A stretch of DNA of 64,000 nt, from contig JADJWK010000003.1 in the NCBI GenBank assembly GCA_016716405.1, forward strand, positions 813,322-877,321, in the 5' to 3' direction. Below the pieces are notes generated by a model that was not told the DNA's origin, searched no databases, and worked only from the letters and a program-made list of their open reading frames with translations. The translations under genes were made by a program, and so were the position numbers. Shown one piece after another: positions 9,401 to 18,737 of this stretch. Every line of letters begins with the position of its first letter. Position 1 is the stretch's first letter. The stretch is from Candidatus Melainabacteria bacterium. Its GTDB lineage: Bacteria; Cyanobacteriota; Vampirovibrionia; Obscuribacterales; Obscuribacteraceae.

Positions 9401-10307
9401 CTACACCGGGTGTCCGAGAGCACGGCGGACACCCTTAGCTGCCACTACACCGCTGCCGTTCGCGAAGGCGATTCGGTCATAGCCGTTATGAACGATATCA
9501 CCGGCTGCGAAGACGCCATCCGCTGTGGTCTCTCCGTAGCTATCAATCTTTATATGACCTGTATCATCCATGTCCAGCTGACCTCTGAATAGCTCTGTAT
9601 TCGGAGAATAGCCAATCTTGACTATCACCTTATCGCAATCAATCTCGAACCTGCCTGTCGGACCCGTCAATTCGATACTCTCGAGGCGTCCATCGCCCTG
9701 TGTTCCTACAATGGCAGTCTTCAGGTATCACGCTTATCCTGTCGGATTGCATGACCTTCTCCAGCACATCGGGGCGGGCCGGAACCTGTCGCCTCTGACC
9801 AGCAAGTGAATTTCCCGGCATGAGTCCGCAAGGTCCAGCGCTGTTAGTAAGGCGCTGTCGCCACCGCCAACTATGGCGACTGATCTTCCCCAAGCTCTTC
9901 CTCGTGGACACTACTCTTGTAAAGTATCGCTGACTGGTGCTCATCGGTAAGTCCAATGGGAGCTCTCTTACACGGTATCCGGTTGCTATGACGATTGTCC
10001 TGCCCTCAGGTAGACCACGATCAGTCTCGATAGTCTTGCCTGCCAGATCAACCTTTCGTACATCGACCGCGGTGCGCACGACCCCATTGAGTACCTTCCG
10101 AGCCGTCTTCTCGAGAGCATTCCGGAAGGCAGAACCATTGGAGTAGGTTCCTCCGGAGAAGTTGGTAATAGGGCTCGGTATTGCCGGTAGTTGTCCGCCG
10201 ATTCGACTGTGTCTCTCGAGCACGAGCGTCTCCACTCGATTTTCGACACATTCCAGGGCACAACTAATGCCTGCTGGACCTGCACCAATAATGATCGTAT
10301 CGGTCAT
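9401..10307 (-). pseudogene. Thioredoxin-reductase-like FAD/NAD(P) oxidoreductase, multiply frameshifted
   Basis: From ATG 10307 the first frame has the FAD Rossmann motif TIIIGAGPAGISCA and the second ATGYRVR-type strand. Near 9900 it shifts; the correct continuation has an NAD(P)-binding SVAIVGGGDSALLTA. At least one more shift is needed before GDGRLESIELTG and the C-terminal FAXAGDI motif (FAAGDIVHNGY) at 9401-9670. The family normally has a CxxC redox pair between the motifs; that region is too damaged to judge. Three or more disruptions make real decay likely. Confidence 0.75.
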
Positions 10308-10600
10308 ATAGAATCCCTCTTCGGATATCATCTCGCGGCATTGTGTCCCTTGTGTGAACACGACACCATTGAGAAGCAGCGGGAAGCAGCGGCATCTCTG
10401 AGTTTAGCCTCCCTGCAGAGCGGATTTCTCAGTCCCGGTGCCGCTCGACAGACATTTTCTAACTTGATAGCTATACCAGAACGACGGACCCTCTAGTTAT
10501 CAAAGACAATATTGGACGCCAATCCTTCGGTTTGACATGACCGAGTTACCTAGATATGCTTCCCAGAAGTTAGCTGCTGCTTCTACCTGCTAGTTATGCC

Positions 10601-10810
10601 ATGAAAAAACATCCTCAAAAATCTGGATCATATGCGCGACCTGAAGACGCATTCGACCAAAACCAAGAGGCGATTCTCAATTGGCTAATCGAGTTTCGTG
10701 GTTCCGAAAACTACAAGAGCTTAGACGACGCACGCAAAGGCGAAGTGGAATTTGTAGCCGGGGTTATTTCGCACTCAAAGTGCCTGTTGAAGGATCTGGG
10801 GAGCGGTTGA
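10601..10810 (+). CDS. Small hypothetical protein
   Basis: A 69-residue charged protein of unknown family starting at ATG 10601 without an obvious ribosome binding site. The next open stretch (10844-11188) lies in the same frame beyond the TGA at 10808, so both could once have been one gene. Confidence 0.4.
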   Translation: MKKHPQKSGSYARPEDAFDQNQEAILNWLIEFRGSENYKSLDDARKGEVEFVAGVISHSKCLLKDLGSG

Positions 10811-10843
10811 CATAGAAGAACTAATGCTCCGGCATCTGCCACA

Positions 10844-11188
10844 TTGGATCGTCGCAAAGAATCCAGAAGCTTTGATAGATGCTTGCGTCGAATTACTGTT
10901 GTGGGCGTTCACTACAATCGAATACTTGATCGGTCTATTGAAAAGACCTGTCGTAAGATCCGTGGCGAATCAAGCTGCGATGTCAACGAGCATCTTTGGG
11001 CTCCGAGCAAGCAACTGGCGATGGGTGCAATCTCGAACAAAGTGGACATCTCTGACAATGACGCAGTTCGCGAATTTTGGTTGGCGCAAGGTTATGATGC
11101 TCGCTACGTTGACGAATTTCTCCCTCCTCCACCTGTCTCACTTGGCTTTAGTCGCTGGCTATATTTCGACCATTGGAAGCAACAATAG
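10844..11188 (+). CDS. Hypothetical protein ending at an IS3 fragment
   Basis: A ~114-residue frame from TTG 10844 with no recognised domain. The C-terminal half (VDISDNDAVREFWLAQGYDA to RWLYFDHW) has natural composition. The stop falls at 11186-11188, exactly where the IS3-derived repeat begins, so the true C-terminus may have been cut by the insertion. A competing frame (10824-11228) looks less protein-like after the first 30 residues. Confidence 0.35.
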   Translation: MDRRKESRSFDRCLRRITVVGVHYNRILDRSIEKTCRKIRGESSCDVNEHLWAPSKQLAMGAISNKVDISDNDAVREFWLAQGYDARYVDEFLPPPPVSLGFSRWLYFDHWKQQ

Positions 11189-11283
11189 CTCTCCGAACAG
11201 AGTAGTTGTTCTTTGCCCCTGGCAGTAGAAGGAAGATGTCAGGACTCGCAGAATGAATGGTACTACGGAAGGGGTCACCTCAC

Positions 11284-11743
11284 TCAGGCTATCGGACATG
11301 AAGTCCATTGCCCAAACACTGTTTGGCTTCATCGCCTTCGCGACCTTCTCTCCGGTGCCACGACGTCTCCTTTTCCTTTTCTTCCGGATTTGCAGGCTTA
11401 GCAGCCGACAAAGCCGCTGAACTCGTTTATCGTTGATTCTGAAACCATCCCTGCGCAGGAAGAGACCAAGCCTTCGGTATCCGAACCGCCGGTGCTTGTG
11501 GGCGAGCTCGACCAGGTGCTTTATCTCGTCAGGCCTCTTCTCCGGCTTCGGTGTGTACCTTGCACCGGTACGGCTGAGACTGACTAGCCGGGCTGCCCTT
11601 CTTTCGGACAGACCCACCTCGAGCATTACTCCTATGGCTTCCCTCTTCTTCGCATCGACCACGGCTTTCAGCCCCTGGATATCCAATGCTTGCTGAGCAA
11701 CAAGCCGCCGGAGCTGGCTGTTCTCGTCCTCGAGCTGCTTCAT
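11284..11743 (-). pseudogene. IS3 transposase OrfB, N-terminal half
   Basis: Encodes the end of OrfA fused in one frame to the start of OrfB (QALDIQGLKAVVDAKKREAI, then SERRAARLVSLSR and HRRFGYRRLG), ending at the first catalytic Asp segment MDFMSDSLS. Copy 2 instead has an A7 slippage site here. The upstream orfA start (11745-11915) is frameshifted. The remaining transposase half lies on the opposite strand. Confidence 0.75.
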
Positions 11744-12002
11744 TTTCTTCCACGTCGCTGACGTTCAAGCCGCCGTACTTAGCCTTCCATCGGTAGAAGG
11801 TGTGCTCGCTGATGCCGTATTTGCGAGCGATTTCTGCTGGTTTGAGACCGGCGTCGGCTCGTTCAAGATCCTACGATCTGTTCTTCCGTGAATCTGCTTT
11901 TTCCGCATGATTGGCTCCTTTCCAAGTGTCTATTATTCCATCACTTGCCAGGAGTAGCAAAACTTTTGGTCTTCTTCTTGGGTTGCGGGCGCAGGCAACG
12001 GG

Positions 12003-12415
12003 CGGGAGTTCAGAACCCTGAACATCGTGGACACATACACCCGAGAGTGTCTCGCTATCAGAAGTAAAGACACAAGCCTTCCCGGTGCAAGGGTGATTCG
12101 TGCTCTGGAGAACCTGAAGTGGTACCGGGGTCTCCTGGAAAGATCACGGTCGACAACAGCCCTGAGTTCATCTACAAGGACCTCAGAAATGGGCAGACCA
12201 GAACGAGTCAAGCTCCACTTCATCGATCGGTAAGCCGATGCAAAACGCCATCGTCGAATCCTTCAGCGAAAGCTGAGAGATGAATGCCTCAACGAGCAAT
12301 GGTTCATAAACATCTTCGACGCGAAGAAGAAGATCGAGGAATGGAGAACCTGCTTCTACCCGTGAGACCCCACAGTGCCCTGGGAATCTGACGCCGGCTG
12401 AATTCTCTTACATGC
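12003..12415 (+). pseudogene. IS3 transposase OrfB, C-terminal half
   Basis: Begins FRTLNIVDTYTRECLAI, the direct continuation of the inverted N-terminal half. It is frameshifted several times; recognisable pieces include ALENLKWYRGL, a ...DNSPEF-like second Asp region and an ESF region near 12255. It cannot encode an active enzyme. Confidence 0.7.
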
Positions 12416-12717
12416 TCTCCGAACAGAGTAGTTGTTCTTTGCCCCTGGCGGCGTAGAAAGAAGATGTCAGAACTCGCAGAATGAATGGTACTACGGAAGG
12501 GTCACCTCACAACCACCTGGTGCTGACGGTCAAATTGAATGATCGCCGTTCTTTTGTATTGTCCGTGATCATCCGCAGGGGAACATCGCGATGGTCGTTT
12601 TTTCAGCTATCATAATGAGATATCCGCAACCAATAATTTTCGAAAGAAAAGGAAGGCAATTGTGCATTCACAGAAGAATTCGTCTTTTAACTGCCCTGAA
12701 GAAGATTCTTTCCAGGC

Positions 12718-13731
12718 TTGGACGATACGAGTCTACCGTTCGTGTCCTACGGAATCTTTCAACCAGGCGAGTTAGGATTCTTAAGAATAGGACCTTTGGT
12801 GGCAGACGTGCAGCCAATTCAATTGCAGAATCAGCTCCTCATCCGAGAAGGACTTCCAATTCTTGACTATAGTTCAAAGGGAAAAACCCATGCCTATATG
12901 ATTTCGTTCCACAAATCCGCCAGCGACGAAGCATATAAAACAATCTGCGATCTTGAGCCAAAGCACCAGTATAGGTGGGATCTTTATCACGACAATAGCC
13001 TGGTAAAGCGCAAATATGTTGGTCGGCAGGCATCCAAGGGAAGGTTCCATTGCCTTTGGCAGTATCGTTGGACGGGAAGAATGACCCACTTTTCACCATC
13101 GCCCTGGGTAATCCAGGAGACATTGGACCACTTTTCAAACTCTGAAGGGATGAATCTCAAACCCATGATGCACCTACAGATGGCATATCTCCTGTTATGG
13201 AGCGCAATTGAGAGATATGCTAGCCTCCGATATAGTCTTGCTGGAGGTCCAATGAAAAAGATATTGCGAATCTCGGAAGAACCGGCCTTCATATGTGCGC
13301 TGAGGGAAGCACAGCCTGAACCTCGGATTGTTTATCGCGCTGATCGTCCGAGTAACAGGGTGACTCTTAATCCTGATGACCCTAAAGAATCCATGGAATA
13401 CTATTATCAGGTCCGAAGCAATATTGCTCACGCGGGTAAGAGCGCGGAACAGTACCACATGCTCGTTCAATCGTCACTCTCTGAACTTCTTGAAATTTTT
13501 CGCTGCGTGCTCAAATCGGCCTGGAAGGAATGTGAGTTCAAGAGCATCTGGATCGATTGTGTCACGGAGAAACACTTTTATCTCATTCGAGCCGGCTACA
13601 ATCAGGTCACTTTACTTGCTTCTTTAGAAAGCGGAGTTGTTCTCCTTGTCTTTTTCCTTCAAGTGGCAGCTTATAGTTTCGAATGTGCTTGCAGATGTGC
13701 CTGCGGTAGATTTTTCCAGCCAGTATTATGA
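12718..13731 (+). CDS. Hypothetical protein with HEPN-like C-terminal motif
   Basis: A 337-residue frame from TTG 12718; an upstream stop at 12697 limits the start. No N-terminal family is recognised. Near residues 227-240 it reads YYYQVRSNIAHAGK, matching the R-x4-H motif of HEPN ribonuclease-type domains (Apea-like group), and the following LSSLSELLEIFRCVL helix is typical. The last ~40 residues overlap a minus-strand gene end and look atypical, so the true stop may lie near 13600 after an indel. HEPN proteins often act as RNases in conflict systems; that role here is inference. Confidence 0.6.
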   Translation: MDDTSLPFVSYGIFQPGELGFLRIGPLVADVQPIQLQNQLLIREGLPILDYSSKGKTHAYMISFHKSASDEAYKTICDLEPKHQYRWDLYHDNSLVKRKYVGRQASKGRFHCLWQYRWTGRMTHFSPSPWVIQETLDHFSNSEGMNLKPMMHLQMAYLLLWSAIERYASLRYSLAGGPMKKILRISEEPAFICALREAQPEPRIVYRADRPSNRVTLNPDDPKESMEYYYQVRSNIAHAGKSAEQYHMLVQSSLSELLEIFRCVLKSAWKECEFKSIWIDCVTEKHFYLIRAGYNQVTLLASLESGVVLLVFFLQVAAYSFECACRCACGRFFQPVL

Positions 13732-14455
13732 ACGTGTCTCGTTCTAGGTCTGCGACCTTTTCAAGCTGGTTAAGGACTTTATCTGACCAGATGCGTTGTT
13801 CCGCACCAGTCTTCTCGGCAAGACTTTCATCATATGGAGCAATTTCTTCTTCTGGCTCTAATAGTCCGTGCTTAGCCGAAAGAATGTAAATGCTAGCCCC
13901 GGGATGGCGGGTCCTTGCATATTCAAAGGAACTGCGAAATAGGTCGCCGGTGTACATCTCTTCTGCCTTCGCCCGGCGATCAAGTTTGGTCTTCCACAAG
14001 CCAGAAGAACAATTGTGTTTTTTCAACGATCGTTCTGGATCATTAAACTCTGGCAGTGCATCGAAGGATTCCAGATAAATCGAAAAACACTCATACTCTA
14101 ACTTTTCAACGTCTCCCATTAGCCGGTAATCGGCGGCAGTAGGATTAGTAACATCGCAAAAGCGTTTTCTGCAGATTTGACTATAATGTTGCGAGACAGG
14201 ATCTAGTGGTACTACGGTAAATCCCAGACTCTCCAAAAAGTAATTTGTCTCAGAGCCACCGCTAAATTCATTAGGCGATAGTTGACGTCCCGTAGCAATC
14301 TCCGAAGCTTCACAGATGACGTACTTCGGTGGCAGAGCTTTGCCCTTATACTTCAATACGAACTTATCACTAAGGAACCTGTGAGGAATATCGTCCTCAT
14401 TTAGGCGCTCCAAGACCTTCAGTACATGTGACTTTTTAATCTGGGGAGGAATCAT
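13607..14455 (-). CDS. ScoMcrA-like N-terminal domain fused to DUF6884
   Basis: About 282 residues from the probable start ATG 14455 (the frame stays open to 14608). The N-terminal ~80 residues match the ScoMcrA 'head' domain pattern (HVLKVLERL, YKGKALPPKYVI, then SPNEFSGGSETNYFLESLGF). This domain is found in modification-dependent McrA-like nucleases. The C-terminal part matches DUF6884 (IYILSAKHGLLEPEEEIAPYD, then IILAGKIYRRH and PLEGKRQGEQLRFLK). No HNH is seen. A 19-nt palindrome shared with a WYL gene lies 126 bp before the start. Confidence 0.75.
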   Translation of the reverse strand: MIPPQIKKSHVLKVLERLNEDDIPHRFLSDKFVLKYKGKALPPKYVICEASEIATGRQLSPNEFSGGSETNYFLESLGFTVVPLDPVSQHYSQICRKRFCDVTNPTAADYRLMGDVEKLEYECFSIYLESFDALPEFNDPERSLKKHNCSSGLWKTKLDRRAKAEEMYTGDLFRSSFEYARTRHPGASIYILSAKHGLLEPEEEIAPYDESLAEKTGAEQRIWSDKVLNQLEKVADLERDTFIILAGKIYRRHICKHIRNYKLPLEGKRQGEQLRFLKKQVK

Positions 14456-14580
14456 TTGCCGATGCTCAAGTAACCATGAATTTGTGATTATATCTGAATC
14501 CTGCTCCGGGATTGTTAATTCGCAAGAGAACTGAGATTGCGCAATCAGCGAACAAAGCCGAATTTTCAGCCGGAGCAACA

Positions 14581-14599
14581 GACTGCAGAAATACTGCAG
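14581..14599. promoter_or_regulatory. CTGCAG-n5-CTGCAG palindrome, candidate WYL operator copy 1
   Basis: GACTGCAGAAATACTGCAG, upstream of the ScoMcrA/DUF6884 gene. The same 19 nt occur in inverted orientation at 16406-16424, upstream of a WYL regulator. Two identical copies 1.8 kb apart, each before a gene start, suggest a shared regulator-binding site. Confidence 0.5.
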
Positions 14600-14739
14600 G
14601 GCCAGCATCTATCTTTTAGATCTGCATGATCAACAGAAGTCCCGAGACACTGCAAGCCCAAGCTCCGAGGACAAAATAGTGATAAACGCGAAAGTTCCAG
14701 ACAATTCACCAGGGCTGATAGCCTGCTTTTCCTCCTCGG

Positions 14740-15066
14740 ATGGGAGAGGCTCATCAGTGGCTCTCTGATATGGAATATATTCGGCGTCAGAGAGCCGAAC
14801 AGATTCACCTTGCTGAGCTCGAAAAGGAGCTCAGGAAGCTCCAGAGAGAGAACAGATACCTCAAGGAGCAGTTGGACCTGATAATGCAACACCCTCTCTA
14901 CGATGACAGGTCGGACAGAATCAACGTGAGCTATGCTCACTGGCGGAGGCAACGCCTCCAGGTCGAACAACTCGATCTCTACAGGCTCCGATCCCGCATT
15001 TCTCTAATTCTTGCCGCCCTATCAATCCTGGCTCTAGTATGGACATGGCTGGTTCACCGGTTATAG
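14740..15066 (+). CDS. Small coiled-coil, tail-anchored membrane protein
   Basis: 108 residues. Residues ~15-50 form a heptad-rich coiled coil (LAELEKELRKLQRENRYLKE) and the last ~23 are a single TM helix (ISLILAALSILALVWTWLV), so the bulk would face the cytoplasm with a C-terminal anchor. ATG 14770 is an alternative start. I recognise no family. It sits between the ScoMcrA-like gene and the 15165 gene. Confidence 0.6.
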   Translation: MGEAHQWLSDMEYIRRQRAEQIHLAELEKELRKLQRENRYLKEQLDLIMQHPLYDDRSDRINVSYAHWRRQRLQVEQLDLYRLRSRISLILAALSILALVWTWLVHRL

Positions 15067-15164
15067 GGGAACAAATAAGCCAACAGGGAGCCATAAAAAC
15101 GTCCTGATGTTTTTGCCAAACTGGCAACGCGGAATTTATCTACACAAGACTGAGGAGGTCAAGT

Positions 15165-15610
15165 ATGGCAGGATTCTCAAAAATATATTGCATTGGCGGA
15201 CCTGGCGGGTTCATGGGAGCCGATGGCATCAACCCCATCGAACTTCAGATCTGGATCGGAAATTCCAGCCGACAGTGGATGGAGGCCAGGTATTTCAGGA
15301 AGGGAATCAAACCAATTGGCGACCTGAAGACAATAATTCCAGCCGCCCCGACCATCCGGACAACCTTCTGGATGCTTGCATTGCCTTCTATCCCCGGGCG
15401 TTTCGAGATTGCCCGTCCCTCTCAAAAGTGAAGAGACAACTCCGAGGACTCGAGTGCCTGGACTTTGACCAAAATCAAGACGAAATTCCGGAGGACTGGT
15501 ACCGGCTGCGTGAGGAAGCCAGACAACCGATGCTCAGCATCAATATATTCGAGGCGAATCTGGTCAGATACAATCACACAAACCTTATCCAGCTGAAGCC
15601 CTCCAGGTAG
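15165..15610 (+). CDS. Conserved hypothetical protein, frameshifted
   Basis: ATG 15165 follows AGGAGG at 8 bp. The N-terminal frame reads FSKIYCIGGPGGFMGADGIN and QWMEARYFRKGIKPIGDLK; it shifts near 15345 into the frame of DNLLDACIAFYPRAF and LRGLECLDFDQNQDEIPEDW, ending at 15610. Joined, this gives ~148 residues with a natural composition. I recall similar small proteins near nuclease or defence genes but cannot name a family. One missing base explains the break. Confidence 0.55.
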
Positions 15611-15622
15611 AAATCTGAAAGG

Positions 15623-16342
15623 TCAGTAATTGTTAGTGCGATTCACTGCCTTGTGCGGCAACAGACAGCCGTACCTGGGCGATAGCCATTCAAGAAGCGC
15701 CTCAGGGACTTCGATTGAGGCGCTTTTCTCAATAACCTCGACCTTGCTGACGGACTCGAGCGCGATTGGCTCGAGCAATACTAAATCCTGGTCCAGGGCC
15801 AGAAGTTGCCAACGCCTGTTCGTCTCGACAATACAGCACGGGAACAGGTTCGTCTGTCTCGGCATCTCCCCTGCTGGGACCTGAAACTCGACTCGGATAA
15901 GCGATCCGTCGACGCATGCAGCAATCAACGCCGATAATGTCTGGGGCGAGAATTCTCTTCGAGGCAGATACTCGCTTCGGATAGCACAATTCAGAAGTTC
16001 CAGATCCTTCTCCCGGACAGATCGAAGCCGTCTGCTTATCTTCTTTAGAGCCTGATTGAGAAGAGGATTGAACGCCGATCCCAGAGAGCCGCAGAGCGAC
16101 TCACTGGCGAGCACGAGCAAGCTGAATTCATCGAAAGAAAGATCAAAGCTTGGCAAACCCGCTCCCGGATTGGCGTTGTAGTATCCATTGCGAGAACGAT
16201 CGAACTGAATGTCCAGACCCAGGTCGACCCTGAGAATCCGGATGTCCTCATAAATCGTACGGGGGCGGACAGAGAACAGCGCGCAGAGATCACGCAGGCT
16301 GGGATAGCTCCCAGAGCTGATTACATTCTCTATGCCGAGCAA
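15623..16342 (-). CDS. HTH-WYL transcriptional regulator (first of two)
   Basis: 239 residues. The N-terminal helix-turn-helix is of the DeoR/YafY type (YPSLRDLCALFSVRPRTIYEDIRILR), and the C-terminal ~90 residues resemble the WYL ligand-binding region (IRVEFQVPA, then NRRWQLLALDQ), with the W-Y-L triplet degenerate. Such proteins (e.g. BrxR/CapW) repress defence genes. The candidate operator at 16406-16424 lies 64-82 bp before its start. Confidence 0.75.
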   Translation of the reverse strand: MLGIENVISSGSYPSLRDLCALFSVRPRTIYEDIRILRVDLGLDIQFDRSRNGYYNANPGAGLPSFDLSFDEFSLLVLASESLCGSLGSAFNPLLNQALKKISRRLRSVREKDLELLNCAIRSEYLPRREFSPQTLSALIAACVDGSLIRVEFQVPAGEMPRQTNLFPCCIVETNRRWQLLALDQDLVLLEPIALESVSKVEVIEKSASIEVPEALLEWLSPRYGCLLPHKAVNRTNNY

Positions 16343-16405
16343 TCTTTCAAGTCAGTGGCGTGAATCTTCATCACTGACGATAAAATCCAATCTTAGGCTG
16401 CCACT

Positions 16406-16424
16406 CTGCAGTATTTCTGCAGTC
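16406..16424. promoter_or_regulatory. CTGCAG-n5-CTGCAG palindrome, candidate WYL operator copy 2
   Basis: Reverse complement of the site at 14581-14599, identical over 19 nt. It lies between the stop of the upstream WYL gene (16448) and the start of the downstream WYL gene (16342), suiting autoregulation. Confidence 0.5.
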
Positions 16425-16447
16425 CGGTGAATTGCCTCCGACGATTT

Positions 16448-17456
16448 TTACTGCTCAGCGACCCTCAGTCTGCGAGCCTGGCCGGAGTCATACTTCCTGT
16501 AATTCTTAAGGGCTGACTTCAAATCATGCTCGATCATGTCGATAAGCGCCCTGGGTCTCAGCACGACAGCATTGGAGCAATAGAACATTACCCATCGCTT
16601 TACCTCTTCGAGGCTCAAGCTCTTAAAGTCAAAATGCAACTGCGGTCTGGCTTTTCTTGGATTTGCTGGCCTTCCCTCCAGACCTTCTCGCGAATATAGG
16701 GCGCTGCCGGCAGAAGAAAAAAAGGATCGACACGGTCCACTCTTCTCCACGACGCTCTATTTGAAATGCATTGCTGATCCAGGCATCAATGTCCAGGCTC
16801 TGGTCTCTATTGAATTTTTCCCCGGTCAGGACGGAAAGCTCCAGAATACGGTGCAAGGCAAACATTCGCAGGTCCTTTCTGAGCCTGCAGTAGGCGAGCA
16901 AATACCAGATACCAAGATGCTGAAGGACACGATAGGGCTCTATTACCCGCCTGCTTTTGACGTTTGTGCTCGGCGCGAAATAGGTGATTTCGATTCTGTT
17001 CTGATTCTTGATCGCCTTGCGAACCTGGTCGAAGGTCCTTCTGCTCACAGAAGGCAGCGGAAGCGAGACATTATGAATCTGGCTGCTAAATTCAGTCGCC
17101 AGCTCCTTAACTGACTCCGAGACACGGGTCTCCACCTTATCCAGCGCGCTATCGAGGTCTGGCTTTAGGAAGGATGCCTGCCCGCTCAACATGTCTCTAG
17201 AGACAGCAAGACCAGCAAGCTCAGCTTCTGACAGGTCAAATGACGGCAGCGTCCTGGAGAGATCTCTGTTTACGTAGCCGTTATGAAATCTGTCATATTC
17301 GATGTCCAGAAGGAAGTTGTCCTTGAGCTTCCTGATGTCCTCGTAGATGGTTCGCGGCTTCACCTCGAAAATGCCACAGAGCTTCTCGACGTTAGGATAA
17401 TTCCCACGCCGGATCTCTCTATCTATGCCAATGAGGCGCTCGAGACTCCTCGTCAT
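16448..17456 (-). CDS. HTH-WYL transcriptional regulator (second), frameshifted near its C-terminus
   Basis: From ATG 17456: helix-turn-helix (YPNVEKLCGIFEVKPRTIYE), then an intact WYL domain (RIEITYFAP, RVIEPYRVLQHLGIWYLLAY with WYL, RMFALHRIL). Near 16710 the frame shifts into that of LHFDFKSLSLEEVKRWVMFY, which carries the C-terminal WCX-type extension to 16448. One or two indels account for this. It is homologous to the 239-residue neighbour, so the two may form a heteromeric regulator in the manner of PafBC. Confidence 0.75.
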
Positions 17457-17680
17457 ACGGGAACAGCTTCCTGAACAGCTTGATATATTCAATGCATATA
17501 ACATTCCTGCGGCTTCCAGGGAAGCATACAAATGTTTGGATATTCATAATTGTCGGGCGACCTCAATAAAATGCCCGTGTCCAGGAACGTGCTTTCGAGC
17601 CAAAGCGCGGAATCATTCAGCGAAGCGCCACCGGAGCAGCCAACCCAAGATTGACGCTGAGGCTTCTAGCTATAAATGTT

Positions 17681-18202
17681 CTAGCTAAAAACAGACGGAT
17701 AAGGAGGAGGCGATGCAGGAATGGTGGGCTCGGGTCGCCTTTTGCAAACCACAGGTTCTGGCGGATCGAGCAACTGCGAGGGATGCACAAACATGACTCT
17801 CATCCCATATCCGGCTAAAGAGCCGAGCATTTCGGCGAATTCTTCCAGGGATAGCTCCTTATCATCGATCTGAACCAGAACATCTCCGTCATGCACAAGC
17901 TCGCATCGGAGCACATCGCCCACTGGATGCCACTGGCGTGAGCGCTTATCGAACTTGATCTGCGGAAATCCATCAGCAATCTCTACAGGCGGATTGCTTT
18001 CTACTGACTCCTGCATAAACGACACCGTGTCATTGAAAGCAGCGAGAATCTCCTCATCGCTCATCGAGATGACTTCCTCACCGATCTGAAGCCGCATGCT
18101 GGCATAATCGGGATCTTTGAAAGTGATGTAGGCAAACAAATCATCTCTATCAATAATCACGTCGTCGAGGGCAGCAACCTTTAGCTTTCTAGAAGCAGGC
18201 AT
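17681..18202 (-). CDS. Hypothetical protein
   Basis: About 173 residues from ATG 18202, chosen because GGAGG precedes it by 8 bp; the open frame extends further to 18304. The protein is acidic in its first half, with a Pro-rich tail (ASPPPYP). I recognise no domain. It is the last gene before attL. Confidence 0.5.
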   Translation of the reverse strand: MPASRKLKVAALDDVIIDRDDLFAYITFKDPDYASMRLQIGEEVISMSDEEILAAFNDTVSFMQESVESNPPVEIADGFPQIKFDKRSRQWHPVGDVLRCELVHDGDVLVQIDDKELSLEEFAEMLGSLAGYGMRVMFVHPSQLLDPPEPVVCKRRPEPTIPASPPPYPSVFS

Positions 18203-18440
18203 AAGGACCTCCATTGAAGACGCTTCAATAGTAACCGAAGATGAAAACCTCAGGACAGCCTGTCTCAAATTATTGTTGAAACTCGAGGAACTGAATTTAG
18301 ACAATGAGTGGAGTATTTGGGTGGGACACCTTCCGATCGAATATTCATCGATCGAGACGACGACTTAATACCATATACGATGCTCGTAGAATGGGTGTTT
18401 CAAGGCTCATCCCAGCAGCGTTCGAACATCTGAAAAACTT

Positions 18441-18493
18441 GGGCGGTGAGGGACTCGAACCCCCAGCCCCTTCGGTGTAAACGAAGTGCTCCA
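18441..18493. repeat. attL: 53-bp displaced 3' part of tRNA-Val
   Basis: Identical over 53 bp to 56408-56460, the 3' portion of the intact tRNA-Val gene, then diverging. The preceding bases also match closely (GAAAAAC-TTGGGCGG). The integrase gene starts 245 bp inside. This marks the left end of the integrated island. Confidence 0.93.
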
Positions 18494-18603
18494 GGATCTT
18501 GACAGCCCAGAATTAATGCGGGTTTTGCTAGATCTGGTGGGCGTTTTGCGATATAGTGGTATTTGATAGTCAAGCACTAAAAAGAGTGGTTTTTGAGCTT
18601 GAA

Positions 18604-18624
18604 GGGGGCACCAAAGGGGCACCG
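18604..18624. repeat. Inner end repeat, left copy
   Basis: Contains GGGGCACCAAAGGGGCACC, repeated in the same orientation at 56361-56381 inside the right end. It has an internal GGGGCACC duplication with a 3-bp spacer. It lies ~110 bp from the left core repeat and ~27 bp from the right one; it is a candidate binding site for integrase or excisionase. Confidence 0.6.
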
Positions 18625-18737
18625 GACTTTTCGGCAAACCCCTTCTGCTACAACGAAAGGGTTTGACCTCTCGAAAAAGAGGCAGGGGCACCGGCAGGAA
18701 TCTTGGGGAAACCGTCAAAGGATAAAGGTTTGATGAG

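Larger units (their letters stand above)
11188..12510. mobile_element. IS3-family copy 1, internally inverted and decayed
   Basis: Built as R-end / inverted(L-orfA-orfB 5' half) / orfB 3' half-R-end. The 97-bp right-end segment occurs as a direct repeat at 11188-11284 and 12414-12510. Between them, 11284 to about 11992 is on the minus strand (left end, broken orfA, N-terminal half of the transposase to DFMSDSLS). From about 12003 the plus strand carries the exact continuation of orfB (FRTLNIVD onward). It is related to the copy at 21033-22254 but clearly diverged. Confidence 0.85.
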
